In this document: one piece after another, positions 9,872-18,065 of the stretch | Numbering within the stretch: the stretch's first letter is position 1 | How the letters are laid out: each line of letters begins with the position of its first letter | Assembly: GCA_030685065.1 (NCBI GenBank) | Contig: JAUXQH010000082.1 | Location: 1 to 64,000, forward strand | Source of the DNA: Pseudomonadota bacterium | GTDB taxonomy: Bacteria; Myxococcota_A; UBA796; SXON01 | Direction of reading: 5' to 3' | DNA: 64,000 nucleotides | The notes under the pieces: model-generated | Databases searched by the model: none | What the model was told of the DNA's origin: nothing | Seen by the model: the letters and a program-made list of their open reading frames with translations, nothing else | Position numbers and translations under genes: made by a program

Positions 9872-10054
9872 TCACCTCACCCGCTTCCGCCACAGCTCGT
9901 GCCCGGCGCCGATGGCGCACAACGCGTGGTGCACGCCGAGCCACATCCACCCGCGCCAGCCGAGGTGCGGCCCGATCGTGACGGTGACGCCCACCGCGAC
10001 GACGATCCACGCCACCGCGACCGCGCGCCCCAGATCGAAGCGGCGTGGCGTCAT
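9872..10054 (-). CDS. Small membrane protein, unknown
   Basis: About 60 residues with two hydrophobic segments (about 8-28 and 33-48) and a basic tail ending RKRVR. I choose the inner ATG at 10054 because the longer version adds an Arg/Ala-rich leader that looks non-coding. It sits 25 bp before the 9846 gene on the same strand. No family recognised. Confidence 0.55.
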   Translation of the reverse strand: MTPRRFDLGRAVAVAWIVVAVGVTVTIGPHLGWRGWMWLGVHHALCAIGAGHELWRKRVR

Positions 10055-10193
10055 GCGCGCAACGGCTCCGGCCGCCGCGGCGCGCGAACGAAAGCGTAGG
10101 CCAGCGCCAACCCGAGCACCCACCCCATCCGCGTCTCCCGCCTGGGTGCCACGTAGGTCGGATGCCGCCGCCGGGCCAGCGCCCGTGCCGCTC

Positions 10194-11798
10194 CTACCGC
10201 GTGGTCGAGGAACAATGCAGCTTCGCGCTGCACGTCAGCACGCGATGATCCCGCACGACGATGTTCTTCTTGGCGTCCCAGTCCTTCGTCTCCGCGTTCC
10301 ACTCCATCAGCTTGTACTTGCCGCAGGGCGTATGGGTGGACGCGGTGATCAGCCGCTCGCTGTCGGGGGCGCGCGGGCGCAACCGCCACTTGCCGGCCGG
10401 GAGCGTCACCCCGCCCGTGCAGGTATCGGTCGCCGACGCCGACGCGGGGCGGGCCTTGGCGACCTCGGGGACGGGGGCGGCCGCCGCGGGGAGCTCCTCG
10501 ACGGGGGCAGCGGGAGGCGCGGGCGACGGGGGGGGGATGGCCGCCGGGACGTACGTGGCCGGCAGCTCGGAGGCGTTCTCCGCCGTCGGCGCGTCCGGGT
10601 GGCGGCCCCGGTAGGCCCCGAACCCGAGCCACAGCACGGGCAGGAGCAGCGCAATCCCCGCGAGCACCGCACGCGGGCGCCACCCCGCGGGCGACGCGAC
10701 GGGCGGGGTGAACTCGGCGGGGGAGACGAACCCGGCGGGGGACACGATGCCGGCCGGGGAAGGAGGGCCGGGCGGGGACGCGGCCGCGGCGGGAGAGGGC
10801 GACGTGGGCGCGGCGGGGGCGGGCGCGGCGGGGGCGGGCGGGCGCGGGAACGGCCCGCTGGCGTCGAGCGTCGGGTGAGAGAGGAGCACCGGCTCGGGGC
10901 CGGGGGTGCGGGCAAGCTCCGGATGGCTCCCCGTCTGCACGCGGACGACCTCTCTCGCGACGAGCTCGCGCAGCCCTTCGAGGTCCACCCGCTCGGCCGG
11001 ATCCCTCCGGGTCGCGGCGTGAATCGCCTCCACCACCCCGGCGCTGCAGCCCTCGGGCGCGTCGAGGTAGGGCAGCTGGAGCTTGCGCGCCACCAGGGCG
11101 CTGGTCACCTCGGGGAAGGCGGACCGGCCGGTCAGGCACTCGACCAACACGACGCCGAGCGCGTACACCTCTCGGGCGGAATCCGGGTTCCTCCCTGACT
11201 CGGCCGGCGGATCGGTGAACTCTTCCGGACCGATGTAGGCCAGGGTGCCGAGGCCGAAGCTGGGCTGGGTGAGCCGCACCGCGCCGTCGTCCAGCGCGAT
11301 CCCCCAGTCCACCAGGACCGCGCCGCTCTCGGCGAGCACGATGTTCTCGGGCTTCACGTCCCGGTGCGCGATCCCCAGCCGACGCGCCGCGAGCAGCACG
11401 TCGGCGAGCTCCTCCACGATCCGGCAGGCGGTGGCCCCCGAGAGCCCCCCGACGCGGCGCAGCGTCTCGGTGAGCGTGTCCCCCGCGACGTGCTCCTGCA
11501 CCATGTACGGCATGCCGTCCGCGCCGTGCCCGAAGTCGAGGAGCTGCGGGCAGCCTCGATGGTGAAGCTTCGAGAGCACCTCCGCTTCACGATGAAACCG
11601 GTCCTTCCGCACCTCGAGATCGGCGGGGGTGCCCAGCGCCGCCGGCCGCATCACCTTGAGCACGCCACGGAGGGTCGGGATCTCCTCGTGCCGCACGAGA
11701 AAAACGATGCCCATGCCACCGCTGGCCAACATCGGGCCCACCCGCCACTTTCCCACGTGGCTCGAAGTGGGCAGTTCGACCTTACCCTGTCGGGACAT
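10194..11798 (-). CDS. Membrane Ser/Thr protein kinase with Pro/Ala-rich linker and exported C-terminal domain
   Basis: A 534-residue kinase. The catalytic domain spans about residues 17-285: Gly loop ASGGMG (25-30), Lys 48, HRDVKPEN at 145-152 and metal-binding DWG at 164-166, where the usual Phe of DFG is Trp. A Pro/Ala-rich linker (about 315-370) leads to one membrane helix (about 376-396). The C-terminal 135 residues, outside the cytoplasm if the helix inserts normally, carry a small domain with three Cys (CTGG, TPCGKY, LTCSAK). It starts 8 bp after the stop of the small lipoprotein gene, so the two are an operon and the lipoprotein may be its partner. The ATG at 11798 is chosen because the upstream extension has no kinase homology. 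Confidence 0.92.
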   Translation of the reverse strand: MSRQGKVELPTSSHVGKWRVGPMLASGGMGIVFLVRHEEIPTLRGVLKVMRPAALGTPADLEVRKDRFHREAEVLSKLHHRGCPQLLDFGHGADGMPYMVQEHVAGDTLTETLRRVGGLSGATACRIVEELADVLLAARRLGIAHRDVKPENIVLAESGAVLVDWGIALDDGAVRLTQPSFGLGTLAYIGPEEFTDPPAESGRNPDSAREVYALGVVLVECLTGRSAFPEVTSALVARKLQLPYLDAPEGCSAGVVEAIHAATRRDPAERVDLEGLRELVAREVVRVQTGSHPELARTPGPEPVLLSHPTLDASGPFPRPPAPAAPAPAAPTSPSPAAAASPPGPPSPAGIVSPAGFVSPAEFTPPVASPAGWRPRAVLAGIALLLPVLWLGFGAYRGRHPDAPTAENASELPATYVPAAIPPPSPAPPAAPVEELPAAAAPVPEVAKARPASASATDTCTGGVTLPAGKWRLRPRAPDSERLITASTHTPCGKYKLMEWNAETKDWDAKKNIVVRDHRVLTCSAKLHCSSTTR

Positions 11799-11806
11799 CG
11801 GCCCGC

Positions 11807-12061
11807 TTACTCCACGTCGTCCGCCGGGTCCACCGGCGTGTCCGCCTGCGGGAACGGCGGCCCTCCGGGCGGACCGGGACCCGGAGAGGGAGCGGGCACC
11901 TCCGGCGGAGCCGGCTCGGTCGGGCCGTCGGGGGGCTGGGGCTGCGTCGGGGCCGGAGGAGGCACGGCCGGCGCCCGGTGCGGACACCCCGGGAGGAAGA
12001 AGAGGCCCAGCGACACGGTGAGGACCGTGCGCGTGGCAAGCCGACACAACGTGCGCGACAT
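11807..12061 (-). CDS. Small Pro-rich lipoprotein
   Basis: 84 residues. The signal peptide reads TVLTVSLGLFFLPGC with a lipobox LPGC; the mature part is almost entirely Pro, Ala, Glu and Gly with an acidic end (DPADDVE). A GGAG lies upstream of the ATG at 12061. The stop is 8 bp from the kinase start at 11798, which makes an operon. Probably a periplasmic or outer-membrane stalk; function unknown. Confidence 0.7.
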   Translation of the reverse strand: MSRTLCRLATRTVLTVSLGLFFLPGCPHRAPAVPPPAPTQPQPPDGPTEPAPPEVPAPSPGPGPPGGPPFPQADTPVDPADDVE

Positions 12062-12238
12062 GGGAGCTCCGGGAAGGGGGGCGGATTGCCAGACAAATGC
12101 TGCGCGTCCGCACCGGTGGCTCGCCTGTAACGTGACCGCGCGGCGGCGCTCCCCTCGCGGTTCAGCGCAACCAGCATCCAACAATTCCTTGCACCGGTGA
12201 CCCTGTCTGGCATCCGGATGACAAACGATGTCTGGAAC

Positions 12239-13903
12239 CTAATACATCATCTGATCGATCCGATACGCGAGCTCCCGCGGCGCGGTGACCGTAAAGCTCA
12301 GCTCGACCGTCGCGATGCCGCCCGGAGGGATGGTGAGCGGCCACCGCAGGACGCCGGGGGGCGCGGCGGGGTCCGGGACGCTCGGCGTGCTGTCCAACAG
12401 CACGACGGACACCTTCTCGATTTGGGAGACCGGGAGCTGATCGGTGAGCACGACCGTGCGCGGCGCCTTGCCGAAGTTCTGCACCGTGGTCTTGTAGCGC
12501 ACGGTGTACCGCGTGCGGGCACCGAGCAGGTTCTCCACCTGCCGGTCGACCAGCTGGCGGTCGACCTTCAGGCGCTCGTCGACGCCGAAGCCGAGATCCA
12601 TCGCCTCGCCGGGGGCCACGGCGAGGAGCGCGGCGCTGCCGACGTAGTCGGCGCCCACGAAGGACGCGACCGGCCCGGGGAGGAGGGGCGACTCGCCCGT
12701 CCAGGTCACGTGCGCGGAGCGGAACACGGCCGGCACCTTCTGGGGGACCGTCGTGAGCGACACAACGGTTGGAAACGTGCCCGAGGTCAGCGGGAGGCGC
12801 GACTCCGAGCCGTCGCCCGCGATGGTGCGGCGCCCCTGCACGTCCAGCATCATCGCGCCCGCGCCGGTGCGAACCCCGCCCGCGTCGCCGAACTGGGAGG
12901 CGTCCACGCCGCCCTCGTCCAGCACCCACGCCTCGAGCACGGGCGCCGCGCCGCCGACCACCGGGTCCGCCGTGGAGAGCTGGAGCGTCGCGTTGGTCCA
13001 GCTCTCGCCGGTGGTCTGCGCCACGAGCGCGTTCGTCTCGAGCGTGACGGTGTTTGTCTCGGGATCGAGGCGCGCGTTGTAGCTGGGCGTCCAGCCGGCC
13101 CCGGCCACGGTGTAGCCGAGGGCCAGATCGACGGTGGACGCGCTGGCGACGTCGAGGTCAACCCGCACGGTCATGCCGGTCGCGAGCGGATCGCGGAGCT
13201 TGACCAGCAGCGGCTCCAGGTCCTCGCCGAGCTCCTTCGCCCGCTCCTCGTCCGCGCGCAGCTTCGCGGCGAGGTCCCGCTCCGCATCGCCCACCCAGCC
13301 GAGGGTGCCCTTCACGATGTCCAACGTCGGGAGCGGCCGAGACACGCTGCCCCCGTCGGGCCCGGTGCCGGGGAGCACCGCGCCGCGCAGATAGGCGCGC
13401 TGCATGAGCAGGGACTCGATGTGGTCCTGAACGGCGCCGAGCTGGTCGGAGAGGGTCTTGGCCTCGGCGCGGACCTTCTCGATGCGCTCGGTCTCCTCGA
13501 CATCGCCGGTGCCGCTCACGAGCTCGACCCCGACCACGCGGGCGCTCCCGTCGCGTACGCGCGCGTGGAGGGCATCGGCCGCGAGGCCGAGCGGGAGGCC
13601 GTCGAAGCGCACGCGCTGGGACCCGGCCGCGAGCTTCAGCTCCCGCGTGCGGGTGACGATCGCGCGGTCCCGCAGCACGACCACGTGATCGAGCGTGGAG
13701 TTGGGCTCGAGCGGGAGGGCGGCGCGGGGCAGCGCGGGGCGCCCCTGCAGCATCGGCGAGCGGGGCGCGGCGGCGGCCGGCGCCGCGAGCTCGGCCTGCA
13801 CCTCGTCGTTGTCGAAGGAGAGCTTCATCCGCGCCTTCGCGGCGTGCTCGAAGTCCATGTCGTCGGCGTGGGCGAGGCGGGAGAGGGCGAGGAGCAGAAG
13901 CAT
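12239..13903 (-). CDS. DUF4139 (mucoidy-inhibitor MuiA-like) exported protein
   Basis: A 554-residue exported protein. The ATG at 13903 gives a short signal peptide (MLLLLALSRLAHA). Residues about 60-200 contain the N-terminal DUF4140-like part (DHVVVLRDRAIVTRTREL) and a helical region. From about 245 the DUF4139 domain follows, with LGYTVAGAGWTPSYNARLD and the C-terminal beta-rich VRYKTTVQNFGKAPRTV and PPGGIATVELSFTV. Members are widespread surface or periplasmic proteins of unknown activity. The gene is divergent from the SDR gene at 14010 with about 105 bp between the starts. Confidence 0.88.
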   Translation of the reverse strand: MLLLLALSRLAHADDMDFEHAAKARMKLSFDNDEVQAELAAPAAAAPRSPMLQGRPALPRAALPLEPNSTLDHVVVLRDRAIVTRTRELKLAAGSQRVRFDGLPLGLAADALHARVRDGSARVVGVELVSGTGDVEETERIEKVRAEAKTLSDQLGAVQDHIESLLMQRAYLRGAVLPGTGPDGGSVSRPLPTLDIVKGTLGWVGDAERDLAAKLRADEERAKELGEDLEPLLVKLRDPLATGMTVRVDLDVASASTVDLALGYTVAGAGWTPSYNARLDPETNTVTLETNALVAQTTGESWTNATLQLSTADPVVGGAAPVLEAWVLDEGGVDASQFGDAGGVRTGAGAMMLDVQGRRTIAGDGSESRLPLTSGTFPTVVSLTTVPQKVPAVFRSAHVTWTGESPLLPGPVASFVGADYVGSAALLAVAPGEAMDLGFGVDERLKVDRQLVDRQVENLLGARTRYTVRYKTTVQNFGKAPRTVVLTDQLPVSQIEKVSVVLLDSTPSVPDPAAPPGVLRWPLTIPPGGIATVELSFTVTAPRELAYRIDQMMY

Positions 13904-14009
13904 CGGAACCCGTGGTGCGGCGGGGATAACGCGCGCGCGCCGAATCGCTTTCGGTCGAGCTCGGGCGGAGCCCCGCGCCCCGAGAAAACGGCGCTTAGAG
14001 GGGAACACC

Positions 14010-14858
14010 ATGCACCCCCTCGACCCCTTCGGCTTCGGCCAGCCCGGCTTTCGCAAGCACGCGCGGCGCTTCGACCCCGCCGATCTCGCGCGCGACCTGC
14101 GCGGCCTCGTCGTCGCCATCACCGGCGCCAACTCGGGCCTCGGCCTGGCCGCCACCCGCGCGCTCGCGGCCCGGGGGGCCACCGTCTGGATGTTGTGCCG
14201 AGACCTCCAGAAGGCCGAGGCCGCGCGCGCCGACCTGACCGGTGACACACGCCTCGCCCGCCTCGATGTGGCGAGCCGCGCCTCCATCGACGCGCTCGAC
14301 ATCCCGACGCCCGACGTGCTCGTGCACAACGCCGGCCAGCTCGCGAGCCACCACGACGTGGTGGAGGGCCTCGAGCGCACCGTCGCCACCCACGTGGTCG
14401 GCCCCTGGCGCCTCGGCCACCGCGTCCGCGCCGCCACGACCGTGTGGGTCAGCAGCGGCGGGATGTACACCCAGCGCCTGGACGTGGCGCGGCTGCTCCC
14501 CGCCGTCGGGGCGCCGGCGCCCGGCCGCTTCGACGGGGTCGCCACCTACGCCCATGCCAAGCGCGCCCAGGTGGTCCTCGCGCGGCGGCTCGGCCAGCAC
14601 GCGATGCATCCGGGGTGGGCCGACTCTCCCGGCGTCGCCGCGAGCCTCCCGCGCTTTCACCGCCTGACCCGCAGCATCCTCCGCACCCCCGAACAGGGCG
14701 CCGACACCATCGTGTGGCTGGCTGTCACCCGCCCGCCCACACCCGCGTTCTGGTTCGATCGCGCCGTGGCCCCCGAGCACGTGTTCCCCTGGACGAAGCA
14801 CGATCCGGCCGAGGAGGACGCCCTGCTCGCCCGCCTCCTTGCGGGCCCGGCGGGATAG
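14010..14858 (+). CDS. Short-chain dehydrogenase/reductase (DHRS12-like)
   Basis: A 282-residue SDR oxidoreductase. The NAD(P) motif TGANSGLG is at 38-45, the NAG motif near 107-109, catalytic Ser in WVSSGG near 148 and the YAHAK active site Tyr180/Lys184, so it should be active. The substrate is unknown. The opening MHPLDPFGFG resembles a subfamily seen in animal DHRS12-like proteins, but this is a weak hint. A purine-rich GAGGGGAA precedes the ATG. It is followed 10 bp later by the RluA-type gene, so the two probably share a transcript. Confidence 0.87.
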   Translation: MHPLDPFGFGQPGFRKHARRFDPADLARDLRGLVVAITGANSGLGLAATRALAARGATVWMLCRDLQKAEAARADLTGDTRLARLDVASRASIDALDIPTPDVLVHNAGQLASHHDVVEGLERTVATHVVGPWRLGHRVRAATTVWVSSGGMYTQRLDVARLLPAVGAPAPGRFDGVATYAHAKRAQVVLARRLGQHAMHPGWADSPGVAASLPRFHRLTRSILRTPEQGADTIVWLAVTRPPTPAFWFDRAVAPEHVFPWTKHDPAEEDALLARLLAGPAG

Positions 14859-14868
14859 GCCCTCCCCC

Positions 14869-15900
14869 GTGGACCGCCCCACCCTCGACGCCCCGCATCG
14901 CATCCTGCCGATCACGGATCGCGCGGCGGGCCGTCGCGCGGACGTGTTCCTGTCGCTCCGCTTCAACGACTGGTCGCGGACCGCGCTCGCCGGGTTCATC
15001 CGCTCGGGGCACGTCGTGTCGGACACGCGCCGTCTCAAGCCCTCGACCACGCTCAAGCAGGGCGAGGTGCTCCGCATCTACATCCCCGGCATCGCCCCAC
15101 ACGACGAGCAGCCGCCCATGCCGCCGGTGTTGTGGGAGGACGAGTGGCTCCTGGCGGTCGACAAGCCGTCGGGACTGCTCATGCACCCGGTCGGCCAGCG
15201 ATGGTCCTGGGGCCTGGTCGGCGTGGTGCGGCGCGCGCGCCCGGGCGCCGACATCGATCTCGCGCACCGGCTCGACCGCGAGACCTCGGGCGTGGTCCTC
15301 GTCACCAAGCACGCCGACGCGAACCGTCACCTGAAGAAGATGTTCGCCGAGCGCAAGGTGGGCAAGGTGTACTGGGCGCTCGTGCGCGGCACCCCCACGT
15401 GGGACGAGCACATCTGCGACGCGGCGCTCGGCCACGCGGAGGGCAGCGAGGTCGTGCTGCGCCAGGGCGCGAGCGTCGATGGCGCGCAGGCGCGGACGCG
15501 CTTCAAGGTCGTCCATCGCATCCCGGGCGGCGCGTACTCGCTGGTGGCGTGCAAGCCGGTCACCGGTCGCACCCACCAGATCCGCGCGCACCTCGAGCAC
15601 GTGGGCTTTCCCATCCTCGGCGACAAGTTGTACGGCCAGAAGGACGACGTGTTCCTCGAGCTCCTCGAGAAGGGCGCGACCGCCCGCGTGCGCGAGCTCA
15701 TCGGCTTCCCCCGCCACGCCCTCCACGCGCGCTCGATCGCCTTCCCACACCCCAAGACCGGCCAGATCGTGCGCGTGCGCGCGCCGCTGCCTCCCGACCT
15801 GCGCGCGATCGTGCACGGGGGGACGCCCATCTGGGGCGAGGCCCCGGTGGCCCCGGCAGCCCCGGCGGAGGACGGCGTCGAGGACAAGCTCGCGGAGTAG
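14869..15900 (+). CDS. RluA-family RNA pseudouridine synthase
   Basis: A 343-residue enzyme that would convert uridine to pseudouridine in rRNA or tRNA. An S4-like RNA-binding part occupies about residues 18-75. The catalytic motif HRLDRETSG has its Asp at 136. The GRTHQIRAHLEHVGFPILGD block near 235 completes the RluA core. The target site cannot be told from sequence. I use GTG at 14869, which lies 10 bp after the upstream stop; a TTG at 14839 would overlap that gene. An acidic Ala/Pro tail ends the protein. Confidence 0.92.
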   Translation: MDRPTLDAPHRILPITDRAAGRRADVFLSLRFNDWSRTALAGFIRSGHVVSDTRRLKPSTTLKQGEVLRIYIPGIAPHDEQPPMPPVLWEDEWLLAVDKPSGLLMHPVGQRWSWGLVGVVRRARPGADIDLAHRLDRETSGVVLVTKHADANRHLKKMFAERKVGKVYWALVRGTPTWDEHICDAALGHAEGSEVVLRQGASVDGAQARTRFKVVHRIPGGAYSLVACKPVTGRTHQIRAHLEHVGFPILGDKLYGQKDDVFLELLEKGATARVRELIGFPRHALHARSIAFPHPKTGQIVRVRAPLPPDLRAIVHGGTPIWGEAPVAPAAPAEDGVEDKLAE

Positions 15901-15941
15901 TGGCTCGGGGCATCTTGGGGCGGGGGTCGAGGCATGTTGGG

Positions 15942-15960
15942 GCGGGGGCGCAGCCCCCGC
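15942..15960 (+). terminator. GC-rich hairpin after the RluA-type gene
   Basis: GCGGGGGC and GCCCCCGC pair around a 3-nt loop about 40 bp past the stop, followed by a second C/G-rich inverted stretch. There is no U-run, so intrinsic termination is uncertain. Confidence 0.4.
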
Positions 15961-16175
15961 AACGCCCCTTCCAGGGGGCAGGGGCCCCCTGGACCCCCGT
16001 TCCTCGGCGCCTCGCGCGGCCACGGGTACAAGCCCGACGGACGCCGAACCCGGGCCCCACAATCAGGACGGATTGGCGCGGCGGCCCCCGCCCATCGCGC
16101 GTGGGCCCGCCAGCAACACGACGCCGCGCTGCCGGCAGGCAAGCCGTAGATCACCGCGGCGGGCTCACCCCCCGT

Positions 16176-16928
16176 TCAGCGCGTCCCCGGCTCTTCCGGT
16201 GCCATCCCTTCCGTCGCGGCGCCGAACCAATCGGCCCGCCAACGGGCGACCTGGTTGAGGCGGATGTAATTCTCGGTGACGACCTCCTGCCCGACCGTCT
16301 GGAGCTCGGCGTGCTCGAGCCGCGGCAGGGCCGCGTGGGCGGTCTCCATGCCCCAGATGTCGTGCTGCACCAGCGTGGCGGTGTAGAACGCGTCGAACGC
16401 GGCGTCCGGGACCTCCTTCAGCGCCGCGAGCTGCTCGTCCGCGCCCCACTGGTCCACCCCCTCCGCCACGGCGATGTCCTTCACCGTCTCCGGATGCTTC
16501 GGATCCAACTCGATCGCCACCGTCTTCCACGCCACGCCGAACTGATACGGGGGAACACCCAGGTTCTCCGCGGCCTGCTTGAGGTTGGCCGTTTTCGACT
16601 TGGCCTTGCCGTACCAGAGCGTCCGCCAGTTTTCGAGCTCCGCGATGCGCACCGCCTGCTGCTCGCGGAGGTTCTCCGCGTACACCTTGAGCTCCTGCTT
16701 CTGGGCGCGCTTCACGCCGACGTTGGCGAGGTCCTTGGTGTAGGTTGCGTACGCGATCAGGGCGTCGATGAACTGCGCGTCGTACGGGAGCGCCGCCTCG
16801 GCCTCGGCGCCGATCTCCGGCAGCTGGGGCGGCTCCGGGATCCCCAACCCAGTCGGGGCGGCCGGACGTGAGCAGGCAGGCCCCACCACCACCGAGACCA
16901 CCACGAGGGCGGCCATGAACATCCGCAT
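16176..16928 (-). CDS. DUF305-like lipoprotein lacking the usual His pairs
   Basis: A 250-residue lipoprotein. The ATG at 16928 has GGAGG five bases upstream and gives a signal ending VVGPAC. Two copies of a DUF305-like helical unit can be seen: one from YDAQFIDALIAYATYTKDLA, the second from FDAFYTATLVQHDIWGMETA. Normal DUF305 units have a His-His pair after the first helix; here the first has Ala-Tyr and the second Gln-His, so the putative metal site is degraded or changed. It is upstream of no obvious partner. The family call is moderate; the function is unknown even in the family. Confidence 0.6.
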   Translation of the reverse strand: MRMFMAALVVVSVVVGPACSRPAAPTGLGIPEPPQLPEIGAEAEAALPYDAQFIDALIAYATYTKDLANVGVKRAQKQELKVYAENLREQQAVRIAELENWRTLWYGKAKSKTANLKQAAENLGVPPYQFGVAWKTVAIELDPKHPETVKDIAVAEGVDQWGADEQLAALKEVPDAAFDAFYTATLVQHDIWGMETAHAALPRLEHAELQTVGQEVVTENYIRLNQVARWRADWFGAATEGMAPEEPGTR

Positions 16929-16998
16929 CGAACCTCCAACGATTCGCGACCAAGGTAGGAGCGCCGCGAGCGCCCACCCTGTCATTGGATGCCACTGT

Positions 16999-18036
16999 CT
17001 ACCCGGCCTTCACATACCCCATCTCCACCCGCCCCTCCAGAACCCGCGCGTCCACCGGCTCATAGAGGCACAGGTCCCGCTCCTGCCCGGTGATCACGGG
17101 CACATCGTGGGGCCCGTTGTGGTGCGCGAGGGTCTTGCCGGCGGCCAGCCTCTCCGCGACGAAGCGGCGGTGCGCCGCCATCCGTGCCGCCGCGCGCCCG
17201 AGCGTGGGGGCGGCGGCCACCCGGGCGTGGATCCGCTCTGCAAACGCAGCCTCGAGCTCCACGCCCACGCTGTTTCGGCCGGCGCAGGCCGCGGCGAGCA
17301 GGGTGGTGCCCGTACCCGCGAACGGATCGAGAACGGTGTCGCCGTACACCGAGTACATGTGGACCAGCCGCGACGGGAGCTCGAGGGGGAACGCCGCGCT
17401 CCGTTCGCGCAGGTCCGGCGCCCGTGTCATCGCCTGGCCGGCACCCAGCAGATCGCTCCACAGGTCGGAGAACCAGACGTTGCGCTCCTCCCAGAAGTAG
17501 GCGCTCTCGCGCCGCGCGCGCCGGGAATCGTCACCCGTGAACACACGCAGGCCGCCCTTTCGCAGCACGAGCACGTATTCGTGCTCGTAGGTCACATACG
17601 CGCCGCCCGGCAACATTCCGGACCCCATGAACTTGTTGGGCGCGTTGGTGGGCTTGCGCCACAAGATATCGGGCAGGATCGAGAAGCCCAGCGCCTCGCA
17701 CGCGCGGAGCACGCGCCCGTGGTTCGACCACAGGCGGAATTCGCCCGCGAGCGTGCGCGTGGCATCCCCGATGTTGACACACAAGATCCCGCCGGGCAGG
17801 AGCACCCGATGGCACTCGGCCCACACCGCGTCGAGCGTCGCGTGCTGGGCCTCGAACGCGCGCGCGGGCGCCCGCTCCAAGTCCGCCTTCACGCTCGGGT
17901 TCATCGCGGCGAACACGTCGTCCCACATCGCGATCATCGGATAGGGCGGCGAGGTGACCACGAGCGCCACGGATGCGTCCGCCACCGAGTGCAGGCGGCG
18001 GGCATCCCCCGTGAGCACCCGGTGGGTCGTCTGCAT
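16999..18036 (-). CDS. Solitary DNA methyltransferase (N4-cytosine or N6-adenine, beta-class order)
   Basis: A 345-residue SAM-dependent DNA methyltransferase. The catalytic motif IV is TSPPYP at 28-33, near the N-terminus, and the SAM motif I is DPFAGTGTT in the C-terminal half, so the order is IV then I as in the beta class. TSPPY fits m4C enzymes best, but m6A cannot be excluded. No restriction gene is adjacent, so it may be an orphan regulatory methylase. The ATG at 18036 is chosen because upstream sequence is Arg-rich and non-coding in style. The aminotransferase gene upstream ends 29 bp before it on the same strand. Confidence 0.88.
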   Translation of the reverse strand: MQTTHRVLTGDARRLHSVADASVALVVTSPPYPMIAMWDDVFAAMNPSVKADLERAPARAFEAQHATLDAVWAECHRVLLPGGILCVNIGDATRTLAGEFRLWSNHGRVLRACEALGFSILPDILWRKPTNAPNKFMGSGMLPGGAYVTYEHEYVLVLRKGGLRVFTGDDSRRARRESAYFWEERNVWFSDLWSDLLGAGQAMTRAPDLRERSAAFPLELPSRLVHMYSVYGDTVLDPFAGTGTTLLAAACAGRNSVGVELEAAFAERIHARVAAAPTLGRAAARMAAHRRFVAERLAAGKTLAHHNGPHDVPVITGQERDLCLYEPVDARVLEGRVEMGYVKAG

Positions 18037-18065
18037 CGGCGCCGCCGAGGCCGCGAGCGCGGGCA

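Noticed and set aside
11782..12213. Other frames opposite the small Pro-rich lipoprotein
   Set aside because: The called gene has a signal peptide, lipobox and operon spacing with the kinase; the other frames lack starts with an RBS.
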